This document shows positions 1-11,700 of a DNA stretch of 64,000 bases, in pieces (positions within the stretch are counted from its first letter, which is position 1; the number at the start of each line of letters is the position of its first letter). This DNA is from an uncultured Christensenella sp. (GTDB taxonomy: Bacteria > Bacillota > Clostridia > Christensenellales > Pumilibacteraceae). A program made the position numbers and the translations under genes. The notes beneath the pieces are model-generated. The model ran no database searches. It saw only the letters and a list, made by a program, of their open reading frames with translations, and was not told where the DNA came from. The stretch spans positions 55,046 to 119,045 of the forward strand of contig CATLHE010000006.1 of NCBI GenBank assembly GCA_949948895.1, in the 5' to 3' direction.

Positions 1-50
1 TTACCTGTCATCCTGAGGCGAAGCCGAAGGATCTAGGGCGTAAGCCCGCA
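1..50 (+). repeat. Right half of MITE-like repeat A
   Basis: This is the right-end half of a dispersed palindromic repeat (core TGTCATCCTGAGGCGAAGCC, then GGATCTAGGGCG). Near-identical copies lie at about 2447-2490 and 22570-22612. The left half, if present, is outside the window. No coding capacity is evident. Confidence 0.8.
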
Positions 51-205
51 CCAAACACGGTTTGGATTTCTGTCGTGTGTTTGCTTGATTGGTGGTTTTG
101 CGTTACGCCCGACCAAGCACAGCTTGGATTTCTGTCGTGTGTTTGCTTGATTGGTGGTTTTGCGTTACGCCCGACCAAACACGGTTTGGATTTATGTCGG
201 GTGCG
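51..205 (+). repeat. 62-bp tandem repeat, about 2.4 copies
   Basis: Units begin at 51, 113 and 175, so the period is exactly 62 bp. Each unit opens with a 6-bp stem and 3-nt loop: CCAAACACGGTTTGG in units 1 and 3, CCAAGCACAGCTTGG in unit 2. The middle unit changes both sides of the stem, so pairing is preserved. Diverged relatives recur at 2169-2262 and in the 22.0-22.9 kb strip. The 70-aa ORF at 89-301 is a by-product of the repeat. Confidence 0.9.
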
Positions 206-253
206 GGCTTACTGTACGCTTTTATGCTCGAATTAAACCTTTGTAATAAATAT

Positions 254-273
254 CCCCGCAGCGCGCCGCGGGG
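254..273 (-). terminator. Putative terminator of the PadR gene
   Basis: CCCCGC/GCGGGG hairpin about 40 bp past the padR-like stop codon. On the minus strand it is followed by an AT-rich run (ATATTTATTA) and not a clean U-tract, so it is a weak intrinsic terminator. Confidence 0.45.
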
Positions 274-310
274 AGTGGTGGTTATTGTAGCGACGGGCTA
301 GCCGTCAAGC

Positions 311-2041
311 TCATACCGCGTAATGTTCGGACTTGAGCAGGGTCATGAAAATGACTTCGCTGATGGGAATGAACAGCGCGTATATGCACGGGATTATCAG
401 CGTCGGCAGGTATTCCGCCGAGAACGATACGGGCATACCGAGTATGAGGTTGACGCAGTAAACAATGACTGCGACCTGGACCATTATTACGATGCGGATG
501 ATGATAGAGAACCTGAAATTAACGTTTATCCGCTTGGACTTGTCCGGCTCGCCCGCGAAAATAATGACCGCGGCAATAAACAGTACTATCGGCAACAGTC
601 CCGCCGCAACGTACAGCAGGTAGTCGTACTTCATGCGCATGCCCAGCCCGAAGTAGAAGGTGAGAAAGGCGAGCAGTCCGAGCATGAACATGATAGCGCA
701 CATCGTTGTGTAATGCGTCATCATGAGCCTGTTGGAGTAGTAGTGGTACTTGTGCGCGTATTGCTTGGGCGCATCGTCGTGCTCGCGCAGAACAACGTTG
801 TTGCCGAGCTCCGACATCGACTGTCTGACGTCGTCGAACCGCGTCGCCGTGGCGGCGTCTGCGACCGCCGCGCTTTCTTGCTCGCGCTCGGCTTCTCTCG
901 CGTTCTTTTCGGCTTCCGTGCGCGCCTCGCTGCGCTCAATGAGGTCACCGAGGATATCCTTGTACGCCTTTCTTGCGGGGGATTCGTCTTCGCTCGTTTT
1001 GGGCAGACCGCTCTCGTAGGGCTGTATCGCCGTATCGGTCGGTTTTACCGCGGGCGCGGTCTCGGCGGCGGGCTGTATCGCCGTCGTCGCGGCTACGGGC
1101 GCTACCGCTTTATCGTCGTATGGCTCGGGGCGGTCGTTGCCCGCTCGTCTCGCGTCGGCATAACTGCGGTTGCCCGTGTACGTCGAGGCATATAGCTCGT
1201 CGATAATGGCGCGCGGGTCGGCGGTCGGCTCGACCTTGGCTTCCGCGTCGGGCTTCGATGCTTTTTCGACGACGCTTGCCGTGTACGGTTCGCGTTCGGG
1301 CGCGGGCGCGGGCTCTTCCGTCGGTTCGTCGGGAAGCTCGCCGTCGGTCACCGTTTCGTCGCCGTACTTTGCGGCGTAGGACTCGAACATGCTCTGCTGA
1401 ACGTACTCGCGCTCGGGCGGTTGTGTCGTTATTTCGTCCGCGACCGCGTTCGTTTGAGCGGTCATGGTCGGTTCGGGCTCGGTCTCGGAGGTCTCGGCGG
1501 TTTTCGCGTCGGTATCGTCGCCTATTGCAAGCGCGTACTCGTGCTCGTCGTAAGCGGGCGGGTCGTACTTGATCTCGGGCGCCGCGACGGGCGGCTTGTC
1601 CTGCGTCTGTTCTTTGGGTTTTTTGGCGCGCGGACGGGTAGAGCGGCGCTTGGGCACCGCGTAATCGTCGTCGTCCACGTCCGAAAAATCGTCGGAGGGC
1701 AGGATTGTGGTCGTGTCGTCGGTGATGAGCTCGCCGAAAAGATCGCGCGAGCGTTCCCATTCGCTTTTATATGAAACAAACACGTCTCTGCCGCTGTCGG
1801 TGAGCGTGTAATACTTGCGTCTGCCGCCGTTCGATTCGGAAGCGTCCCAGTACGACGTGACAAATCCCTGCTTTTCGAGTTTTTTCAGCACAGCGTAAAA
1901 AGTGGCTTGCTTGATCTCCCATTGCCCGCCGCTTCTTGCGTTGATCTGTTTTATCATGTCGTAGCCGTACCTGTCGCCCTCGAACAGGACTTTCAGTATT
2001 ACGGTGTCGACGTTGCCGCGAAAAAGATCGCTCTTCTCCAT
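311..2041 (-). CDS. PadR-family regulator fused to a C-terminal membrane domain
   Basis: 576 aa. Residues 1 to about 95 are a PadR-type winged helix-turn-helix: an N-terminal helix, recognition segment QATFYAVLKKLEKQGF, and wing GGRRKYYTLTDSG. Residues about 100-445 are a low-complexity linker rich in Asp, Glu, Pro and Ala. Residues about 450-576 contain four hydrophobic helices, the second starting at YDYLLYVAAG and the last ending just before the C-terminus. Ordinary PadR proteins are 100-180 aa and soluble, so this one should be tethered to the membrane with its DNA-binding head in the cytoplasm. The start has a good ribosome site (GAGGTGAC) and its promoter carries a palindrome, suggesting autorepression. 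The nearest other gene is the giant surface protein, divergently transcribed. Ligand and targets cannot be read from sequence. Confidence 0.85.
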   Translation of the reverse strand: MEKSDLFRGNVDTVILKVLFEGDRYGYDMIKQINARSGGQWEIKQATFYAVLKKLEKQGFVTSYWDASESNGGRRKYYTLTDSGRDVFVSYKSEWERSRDLFGELITDDTTTILPSDDFSDVDDDDYAVPKRRSTRPRAKKPKEQTQDKPPVAAPEIKYDPPAYDEHEYALAIGDDTDAKTAETSETEPEPTMTAQTNAVADEITTQPPEREYVQQSMFESYAAKYGDETVTDGELPDEPTEEPAPAPEREPYTASVVEKASKPDAEAKVEPTADPRAIIDELYASTYTGNRSYADARRAGNDRPEPYDDKAVAPVAATTAIQPAAETAPAVKPTDTAIQPYESGLPKTSEDESPARKAYKDILGDLIERSEARTEAEKNAREAEREQESAAVADAATATRFDDVRQSMSELGNNVVLREHDDAPKQYAHKYHYYSNRLMMTHYTTMCAIMFMLGLLAFLTFYFGLGMRMKYDYLLYVAAGLLPIVLFIAAVIIFAGEPDKSKRINVNFRFSIIIRIVIMVQVAVIVYCVNLILGMPVSFSAEYLPTLIIPCIYALFIPISEVIFMTLLKSEHYAV

Positions 2042-2064
2042 TTGTCACCTCATCTATTCCAAAC

Positions 2065-2093
2065 ATTATACAATATATTGTACGGACTGTCAA
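2065..2093 (-). promoter_or_regulatory. Promoter and palindromic operator of the PadR gene
   Basis: On the minus strand TTGACA (2088-2093), a 17-bp spacer and TATAAT (2065-2070) form a consensus sigma-A promoter. The perfect 14-bp palindrome TACAATATATTGTA (2069-2082) fills the spacer and overlaps the -10 box. PadR repressors commonly bind AT-rich palindromes of this kind in their own promoters, so autorepression is inferred. Confidence 0.75.
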
Positions 2094-2168
2094 TATTTTT
2101 TTCGGTTTTGCCCGTATAAATTCGCGCGAAAGAAATAAAAACGCAAAACATACTCGGTTTTTTTGTCC

Positions 2169-2262
2169 AAACCAAATGTTTGACGTATGTCGTGTGTTTG
2201 CTTGTGTGGTGGGTTTGCGTAACACCCGACCAAACACAGTTTGGATTTATGTCGTGTGTGGA
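2169..2262 (+). repeat. Repeat B, two diverged units
   Basis: Two units resembling the 62-bp repeat at 51-205, with shared GTATGTCGTGTGTTTGCTTG and ACACCCGACCAAACAC blocks. The second contains the CCAAAC-ACA-GTTTGG hairpin, again with an altered loop. Noncoding. Confidence 0.75.
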
Positions 2263-2337
2263 CGGGGTGGATTTGTTTTTGGGAACACCCGAATAATTGC
2301 GGGGCGTTGGGGTAACGTTGGTTCGGCGTTTATGTTC

Positions 2338-2580
2338 TGCGGCGGTTCGCCTAGATTCTTCGCCTATGGCTCAGAATGACAGGAAACCATATACAACTCA
2401 TTTAATAAGGACGGATAATAAACAGAATATCCTACGCCATTTTACCTGTCATCCTGAGGCGAAGCCGAAGGATCTAGGGCGTAAGCCCGCATGGTTATTG
2501 TAACGTTTGTTTTGTGTGTCAATCCTGCGGCTACGCCAAAGATTCTTCACTGCGTTCAGAATGACATGAAACAATAATGT
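2338..2580 (+). repeat. Composite MITE-like repeat A (left-right-left)
   Basis: A left half (GCCTAGATTCTTCGCC... ending AATGACAGG) and a right half (CCTGTCATCCTGAGGCG...) are imperfect inverted repeats of about 35 bp separated by about 70 bp. A third, left-type half follows after CAATCCTGCGGC. The same architecture in the same orientation recurs at 22464-22693, with about 60 bp identical around the right half. There is no transposase ORF inside, so it is a nonautonomous element or a structured repeat. Confidence 0.8.
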
Positions 2581-2640
2581 ACATTCAATCGCAGGACGGG
2601 CGCGGAATGACAAAACAACAAATTTTTTGTCTAAAAAGCA

Positions 2641-2669
2641 TTGACAAAATATGAACAATATGTTAACAT
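2641..2669 (+). promoter_or_regulatory. Promoter of the giant surface-protein gene
   Basis: TTGACA (2641-2646), 17-bp spacer, TAACAT (2664-2669). The predicted transcript has a leader of about 78 nt before the ATG at 2754, which has a GGAG ribosome site 8 nt upstream. Confidence 0.6.
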
Positions 2670-2710
2670 TTACCTGAGTAAGCATATAAATATGAACAAA
2701 TTGTGAACAA
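2652..2710 (+). promoter_or_regulatory. Three phased TGAACAA boxes
   Basis: TGAACAA occurs at 2652-2658, 2693-2699 and 2704-2710, and a TGTTAACA palindrome lies at 2661-2668. Spacings are 41 and 11 bp, close to whole helical turns, within and just downstream of the giant-gene promoter. This looks like an operator cluster for an unknown regulator; function is inferred. Confidence 0.45.
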
Positions 2711-2753
2711 ATAAAGCATAAGCTGTCACAAAGCATAATATCGGAGCGTTAAT

Positions 2754-5700
2754 ATGAACAACAACACCGAAAACAATAAAATCACTGGCAAAGCCAAGCG
2801 TATAGCGATTTTGGCGGCTTCAGTTATCATAGCGGTAGCTCTTGCCGTTACTTGCGCGCTGTGCATAAACGTAGGCTCGCCCAAACGCGGAGAAGTGGGC
2901 GACGCAGATGGCGGCGGTATAAGAACGACGAGGTCGGTAACCGCGCCTACGAGCGGCGTCGGCGTAAATTACCTGATTGATCTTATAAACAACGGCGATA
3001 TAGGTTATAACGGCGACTATGTCGATTTCCCGTATAACGGCGGTTTTTATTGGATCAACCTGCCCAAGGGCAATATCAAAATGGAATGTTGGGGCGCGGC
3101 TAGTGCAAACGGAGTAAAAGGCGCGTACGCTACCATGACAATGAATATACAGTACGTTGTCACCGTAAGCTTATGCGTCGGAGGCGCGGGTAACGGTAAG
3201 AACGGCGGCTATAACGGCGGCGGCAACGGCACGTCTTACGGCGGCGGCGGTGCTTCGCATATAGTCCATAATAACCAAAACTTGCTTCTCAAAAACGCGT
3301 CCATGGGTAACATGGTTCTTATAGGCGGCGGCGCGGGCGGTTCGTCTACCTCTACTTCCAGCAACGGCGTGACTGGGCAGGGCTCAAACGGCGGTACTTC
3401 CGGCGGCGGCGCGGGATATCCGAGCGGTGCGGCAGGGTACTCCGGAACAAGTTGGATCAATACCGGTGCGTGGGGCTGGACGTCTACCAATACCAGTGTA
3501 TCGTACGGTCAGCGCAGCAGTAACGGCCTCATTCGTTTTACGCTCGGCACGGGACATAACTCCGCGCCTACGCAAAAAACGCTTTCTTATACCAACAGAA
3601 CGCTTACTACGGGCGGTTCTTCCGCTAAGCTTACCGTACACTCGTACGATTTTGCGCAGGATAGCGATTATTCCAATATTTCCGGCGGTAATGTAAACAA
3701 CGTCGACTTCATGAACAAAAACGACGTTTCGGGATATACCGGTGCAAAAATGTACGTCGATGCAGCCTGCACGGTTACTGCGGACGATTATTTCACGTAC
3801 AGTTTTTCGGACAGTCGCACGATGAACATAACGGAGTTTAAAAAACTGCCGCGGGCGGGCGACGGAAAGGCTAATCAGGATAACAAGATACGAATATATA
3901 TGCAGGTAAAAGACCGATATCCGTCGGGCAATGCATATATTGTGCGATATTTTGATATATCGTACGCCGCGATGACCGCGGGAAAAAAGGACGACACGAG
4001 CGGGACGCTCAAAAACGGTAATGCCTACTCGTACAAAGTGGGCGCGTCCACTACGCAAAACAGTGCGGAAGTTTTTTCGGCGGGCAAGATATACTCGCCG
4101 TCGGCAATAGGCACTTGGGCGCTTTGCGTAATGAAGCCCATACAAAAGAACACCACGTTTACCGTTACGGCGGCGGAGCTCATGGCGGTGACGGGGCCTT
4201 CTGGCGTTGATACGACTAAGTTCGCGGCATACCTTGTGCCGTCGGCGGCTAATACGAGTTTGTTTTCGTACTCGGGGACTTCGGTTGCGATAAGGACGGG
4301 CAACGGCTCGACTTCGGCGACGGGGTATACATCCATTACCATAAAAGCGATAAACGCCTCGCCGCAATGGCAGAAGGTCACGTTTACTTTATATATAGTA
4401 GAAAAAACTTCTTCGCGCGGCGCCAATTACGAGCCTATAGGCATAACTTACGCCGGCAATATTAAGACGCTCGAAGTCAACTTCCTCATGGACAACACGC
4501 GTCCGATACTCAAAGACGGAGTAAACAACGTTGTAAACGTCGGTATAGGCGCGAGCGTAAATATCAATCTCAAAGATTATTTTTACGACAGAGACGGCGA
4601 GATAACGACGAGCACGCACTCCATACTCGGTATTGACGTGCCTTCTTATGAGTTTGTACAGCTCGATAAGTACGGCAACGTCGTCAGCACCGCGGACAAA
4701 GCGGGCGCGAGCTCGGGCAATTCGTATTACAACCTGAGCGGCAGTCTTTCGAGTTCGCTTACGAGCGGCACGAGCAATACGCCCACGGGCTTTAAGTCCA
4801 ATATAGCGGTGGGCGCGACGGCTACTACCGCGCAGGTGAACGAGGCGTTCGTCAAGTATTCGTATACGGGTACGACGCTCACGCTCACGGGACTTCGCGC
4901 GAGTTATTCGCAGTATGCGTCGGATCGTACCAACAGGACTGCGTACACGGGCGGCAATACTACTACGGCGACGGGCGCGGCTACAGTGCTCAATCCCGGG
5001 CACTTTTATATATTGATCCATATAAAAGATAATATCGAGGCGGCGGATGCGGGTATCTGGCTGCCCATCGCGATAACGGTCGGTTCGCCCGACGGACTTG
5101 CGCCCGTGAACACGGGAAGCTCCACGGGCTCGGTCAGCGGTCAGGGCGTTGTTTCGGCTATGCCGAGCGCGGAAGGAAGCGCGGGCGCGGGCGACGCGTC
5201 GTCGTTCTATTTTGTGCCTATGGCTGTCAATATCGGCGGCACGCAACACCCCGTTGCCGCCAAAGTAGTCGATAACGGCGTTGAGATAGACAGCAGTCGT
5301 TGGCAGCCGCTCGCGCTCGACGGCGATAACTTTACTACGGCGACGGGCACCGCGTCTTGGAGCGGCAAGCTAAACGAGTTTTTGACGATAACTTCTACAG
5401 CCAACCAAGTGCAAAACCTTTTGCTTGCTTCTTCGTCCAGCGTGCGCACCACGCGTTACGCCACGGTGAGCGAAGTGGACGTTTATATACCGAGTTCGTA
5501 TTTCGGCGGGCGCGTTGCCGTAGGCAGTTCGTCAAGCGTTAATGCCGCGACGGGAGTCAATACGATCATGCTCACGGCGGACGGAGCTTTCTACAAGACG
5601 CGCGGGCTTAAAATAACGCTCGAATCGTCCACGATGAACAGATATGTATACGCTACGGTCAATCTTGCGGACAGCCGTTCGACGACCGTATCGGTAGAAA

Positions 5701-8700
5701 TCGCCATAAAAGTCAATAATTCCGATCCGACGGTTTCGGCTACGGCGGCTACGTTCAAGGGCGCGGCGGGCGCGGAAAGTTCTTACGACAACGGCACGGT
5801 GCCCACGCTTACTTATAAAGTGCCGATGTACTCGACCTTTATGCTCACGCCGTACGATCTCGTAAACGATATCAATCTTACCGAGGCGGGCGCGGCTTAT
5901 CCCGCGGGCGGCTTTACCCTCAACGGACTCGCGGGCAAGTACGCTAACGGCAAGTTTACCGTGGACGGCGCTGCGGCGACGGGCGAGCAAGCCGTGACCC
6001 CGCTGTTCGATACTTCGGTATACGGCGGCGCGTACAAAACGAGCTTGCAACAGTTCTTTACCAATATCGACAAAACGAGCACGGCTACCAAGCTCGCGGC
6101 TACGAAGGGCTTTAACGTTACTAAGACTCAGACGGTAATTCCCAACGATAGACTGTTCTTTGCGCGCAACAGCGATACCGCGACCGACGCGTTCACGTTT
6201 GCGCCCACGGGCTATAATGCGTTTACGTACGCCGCTTCGGGTACTGACGGTTATATCGACTGCATGTTCGGCGACAGGATAGAGTTTGCTACGGGCGGCG
6301 AGAAGGCGTTGGATTTTGTGCTGTTCTCGACCAAAACGAGAACGCCGCGCACGGCTGAGTTTACCGTGACGGTGCGCGACCGATTCGGCAACGTCGCCAT
6401 CACGGTGTGCGTCAAGATAGACGTTATCAATACGCCGCCTGTAATGAAAGACAATCTCAAAGCTACCGAGCTTGCCGTAACGCCTGTTTCGGACGGCAAC
6501 GTTACGCTCAAATCGGCGGTAGTGCACCCGACAGACGTCATGACCGATAAAGACGGCGACGAAGTTACGTTTATGATGTCGCGCGGCATAATAGTCGCTC
6601 GCGGCGCGGGTATCGAGTTTTCCGACTTTACTGCGGACGCCGCCGATCCGGATACCAATAAACTGCTATACGACGCCGACGGACATCTTCTCACCGATTA
6701 TTACGTGAGCGCGTCGCTCGATTCGGCTAACGATATTACGGTCACGGCTATCGGCTCGACCAAGAATATCGAAGAAGGCGTGTTTGTGTACTTTTTTGTA
6801 TCCGACCCGCGCGGCGGCGTGTCGCTCGGTTGGAAGCAGGTGGAAGTTATAAATACCGCGCCCACGTTCAACACTAGCACCGAGAACGGATTTTCGACAG
6901 CCGACCGCCTGTGGTCTATTGAGTCCGCGACCGTTGCTGACACCACGCGCGCCCGCTATATCGCGGGTTCGGAAGCTGCGTTCGCTTCGCTCAGAACGGA
7001 TAAGAACGCCGCAGCTATCGACGTTAAGCTCATCGCGAGCGACGCGGATAAACTTCAGGGCGTGTTGCTGTCTCAGCGCGGCAAACTTGAAACTTCTTAC
7101 GTAAACTACAATGCGACTAAGCTCACCAACTCCGCCGAAACTTACGATTATGACGACGCCGTTCCCGACGTCGTAACCACTGCGTCCGGCTTTGCCGACG
7201 GTTCGCCCGCTGCGGTATGGCTGTATAAGCGGTCGCAAACGGAAAGCGGCGAGCTTATAAGCGCCATGCAAAACGTTACGCCCACGCTCATGTTCTTGGT
7301 AAAAGGCGAGTGGTATGACCGCGACGAGCTTCTTACTGCAATAGCTTCGGGCGCGGATATTACAGCCGACGACTGCTTCGACGCCGACGGGCGCTTTATA
7401 GTAAGTGATTGGGCGCTCAGAGTCGTTGCTACCAATCCGTTCCTCGACGACAACGGCAAACAGTACAACATGGGCATAGCGTTCTCGCTCCGCGACGACG
7501 CGAGATACGGCGGCGATACCGCAGGACTCGATACAGCTTACGACAGCGACAGGTCCAAGGCTCAGACCACGGTTTCCGGCACTCTCAACGAGATCGTGTA
7601 CATGTTTATTTCCAATACGGGTATCATCACCAAGGACGAGTTCAGTAAGTACGAGAACTATTACGTGGTGGTGGGCAACGACGGCAATCCGTACGTTATT
7701 TACAACGACGGTACTTCCGTGCAGGCGACCGCTTACAACGTGGGCACGGTGGACGGCGTTGCGGGCTCGTATTCGTATCCCGGCACTATCGAGATACCCG
7801 GCAACACCGACGGCTCGGCTTCGTACGAGACGGTGTACGTGCCGATGAGCTACTTCGGTTTGTCCAATACGCTTGCTTCGCCAGACAGCTCTACGCATGA
7901 AGTCGTGTACGAGCCGAGCTTCGTCGCTTACGACGTTAGAACGGGCGATGCGGATAAAATGTACGACAGAGGCAATATCGACGATATAACGCGCGCGCTT
8001 ACCATTTCGGACGGTATCGATTCTTGGGGCGGCGAGAGCGGCAGACCGCTCAACGACAACCCGTACGTAACGGTGGACGCCGTCACATATACCGACGCTC
8101 AAACGCCCGCGTTCGGCACGGGCATAAGCGCGCCGTACTACAATAATCTTCTCGCAGTGCCCGACGTAGGGTTCAACGATTCCGCGTACACCTCGCTTGC
8201 GAGCGGCAACGTTTTGTACCTCGACGATCAGGCGAGTAAGCTTCCCGAGCATAGGTTCGGTCTTACGTTCACCAAAAAATCGTTCCGCACGGGCGTAAAC
8301 AATCTTACGTTTACCGTCAAGCTCGCGCTGTCCGCAAACGCGACGGGCACGGGCGTAAACACGACCACAGCGTACAATAACGACAGCAAAAACCTCCGCT
8401 CGGTATCGGTCGCGCTTTCCATAGGCAACTCGCCGATAGACCTTGTGTCGGGCAGGAGCGTGGACGTTGCGGGCAGCAGCGATCCAAGCGGCAAACTTCT
8501 CGAGTACGACGCGGAAAGAGGCACGTACTATACCGACGTGGAACTCACCACCTCGCAGAGCGCTTCGTACCTGCTTGTCAGAGACGGCGGGGATTCCGAT
8601 CCGCTCGACGCGCTCAACCGCACGTACAGACGGCTTTACTATACCGACAGGGATATCGAACTCGACGGCGCCAAGAGCACCGAGTACCGCGATTACGCGT

Positions 8701-11700
8701 ATTTCTCGAGCGATTCGATAACCGGACTTTCGTCCGCTCAGGATAAGCGCGTAAAAGAGCTCAACGCCGACGGCGACGCGCTTGCCAATGCGGCGAACAA
8801 AACCAACGCGCGCGCGCAAAACTCCGTACTCAATTATTACGGCGTGGGAAGCGTTGCCGACATAGCGAGCTCTGTTCAGCCCAACGGCGGCTACCACGGC
8901 TACAACAGCTACTTTAACGCGTCCATGGCGGAAAACAGCCGCGCTATCAATATTTCGGCTTCCCGCAAGACGTATATCAATCTTACCGCGTTGCCGGGCA
9001 TAGTCGACGTGCTCAAGACCGATCCCGAGTACGGCGCGGACTTTGCCGCTTTCGGTACATGGGATTCGACCAAGACTTACGGCGGACTTACCTATAAACA
9101 GCTCAACGCGATCTACGAGTCGCGCGGGTTTGTGCTCAAGTATTCGAGCGCGTCGCCGAGCGACGATCTTCACGACAGCAATGCGCTCGTTCCCGACAGC
9201 GAAACTTTGAGCGCGTATTATCCTTTGAAAGTGCTCATTTACGACGACCGCGGCGCGGGCTGGGACGAGGCGACTTTCGTGTCGATGGAGTTCCGTATCT
9301 CGATAGCCAATACCGCGCCCACCATCAAGGCGGGCATAGGCAAGGTGGTCAACGGCAAACGCGAGTATACCTTGAGCCTCGCTTCGGGCGACTCGACCGT
9401 TCTCAATCTTTACGACTTTGTGCAAGACCCCGATATCTTGGTATTCAGCAGCGGTAACACGCGTATGCTTGCCACCGAGGATGATTTCGGCAAGGCTACT
9501 TCGCAGTTGGTGCGCGAGACGGGCGACTATCTCGAATCGGTTTACAAGTACGCTTACGAGCCGTATGCCGACGCAGAGTCCATACAGGCGGCGCTTCTTG
9601 CGGGCGAGCTCGGCGTAACGTCGTATACGGAGACGCGCAGCGACGTTATCATGTATACCGAAACGACTTCGGGCTCGGTTAGCAACACTACGATCCCGTC
9701 CGATAACAAACTGTGGTTTAAGGTAAACAGGCGTACTACCGACGACAAAGGCAACAGCATCGATACGTTCAGGTTTACAATCGCGTTCAGGGACAATCAC
9801 GGCGAAAATTCGTGCACCGAGGATATCACGTTTGTCGTTAAGATAATCAACCAGGCTCCCACCGTCACAACGATAGTGAGAGACATAACGATGCACGCCA
9901 ACGATACGTTTACCGTGTTGCCCGCGTACTATGACACGTTTATCGGCGGCGCCGACTACGTGCAAAGCGACAAGCAGTACGACACGACAGACGAAGGCAC
10001 GGTCAACGAGCTGCCCAAAGAGGGTTCGCCCGCGTACCTCAATTCGCTTACGTACAGCTCGTATTTCAATAAGCGCAGCACGAGAGCGGCGTTCGATTAC
10101 AGCAAGATCACAAGCGACGTTTACGACTACGGCGTAGAGGACAGCGAGTTCGCGTTTAATACCGCGCCCACCGAGATAGGCGGCGTCAACCTCGGGTACT
10201 TGGGTATCGCGACGGACGACGCGCCGTGGCGTATGCGGTTCTCCAAGGTTCCCGACGACATGCCTGCTTATATTCAGGTTACGTCTCAAAACATTACCAC
10301 GCTCGAGGGTTCGGGCGATATTCGACGCGGCGCGATGGCTGTTCTTGTCAGAGCGGTCGGCGCTTGCAAGAACTTGCCTATCACGTTTACTCTTATCGAC
10401 GGCGAGGGCGGTACCGTTACGTACACGCTAAATATCACCATAGTCAGCACGCCGCCGACGCCGCGCAATCCAGCAGACCAGATCGACCGTCAGCTTCTTG
10501 CCGCTTCCAAGCTCGAAGGCATCAAGACGACCGAAGGGTATGAGTACGGCGTGTTCAGAACGTTTATCATTCCGTCGGGCGGTGCAGAAGGCGTTTCCGT
10601 ATCGCTTCAGAATATAGGCAGCGACAACAAAAAGACAGCGTATAAGGATGTTACTATCACGCTCAAGAACGTCGCGACCGATATAGACGGACAGAGTCAG
10701 ATAGACAATATGCGGCTGTTTAACGGCGGCGAGTTCACGGTGAACGGCGTTGCTATGGAAGCGCCCGATCCCGACGACGGCATATCGTATGACGACGGGC
10801 GAGTGGTGTCCGATTACTTCTATATCACGACCGCAAACGGCGGCGGCGCGTTTACCATACACGCTACCGGTTACGATATGTTCCGCGACTTCGAGGAGCT
10901 CACGTTCTCCATTGCCGACAGCGGTAACCCCATTGACGAGAACAAACTGACCGTGACGATACAGGTGTACACCGTTTATTCGGATATGACCAACCCGACG
11001 GTCGCGGGAATGACACCCGATCAGTACAACAAGTACTTGGGCGGCGCGAACGAAGTTCACGTTAAGGGCGTAGACGCATTCAACGGTTACGGTGAGTTTG
11101 CAAACAGTCTCGGCGTTAACGTTCCGTCCGAGTACGCGTTTATCAAGATGCAGGGCGCAAACGGAAACGACGGCAATGAGGGCAAATCGCCTATAGTCGA
11201 TCCCGACGTTTCCAAAGCCGGCGCTCAGTCGTATGCGACAAACGTTTATGCGTTTATCAATAACGACGGTTCACCGCTTTCCGCCGACGAGATCAAAGAG
11301 TTCTTCGTTCGCGACAGCGAGACCGGTACTTTTGCGATACGCTCGGATAAAAAGCTTTTGGCAAAAGATTACCTCATCGGCGGCGTGACCACAAACGGCG
11401 AGCCCGTTTCGGCGACATATCTCGAAAAACTCAATGCCGTCAATCGGTTTGCCGACTTCTCGATAGCGCTCGACGGTGCGAGCATATCGTTCACGCCCAA
11501 GACCGCGACGCTTAATACCAAGGTAATGATGTACGTGGAAGCGCAGAAGCGGCTCGGCACGGCGCGAAAGGTACTGCGTTCGGACGACTCCATTGCGTCG
11601 GGTTCGCTGTTCAGACTCGTTGTGGACGACTCCGCGCCGAGAGCGGTCAATCAGACGGGCAAAGAAGACTACAACGCCGAGTTTACCGGCTCGAAGGGCA

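Noticed and set aside
51-205. CRISPR array
   Set aside because: The 62-bp units are contiguous tandem repeats without unique spacers, and no cas genes are nearby.
323-1195. 290-aa plus-strand ORF over the PadR gene
   Set aside because: Low-complexity mirror of the acidic linker and membrane domain; the minus frame has a clear wHTH, promoter and ribosome site.
6666-10289. 1207-aa ORF antisense to the giant gene
   Set aside because: It is in exact codon register with the sense gene, has Arg/Val-rich shadow composition and no domain or ribosome site; it arises from codon bias.
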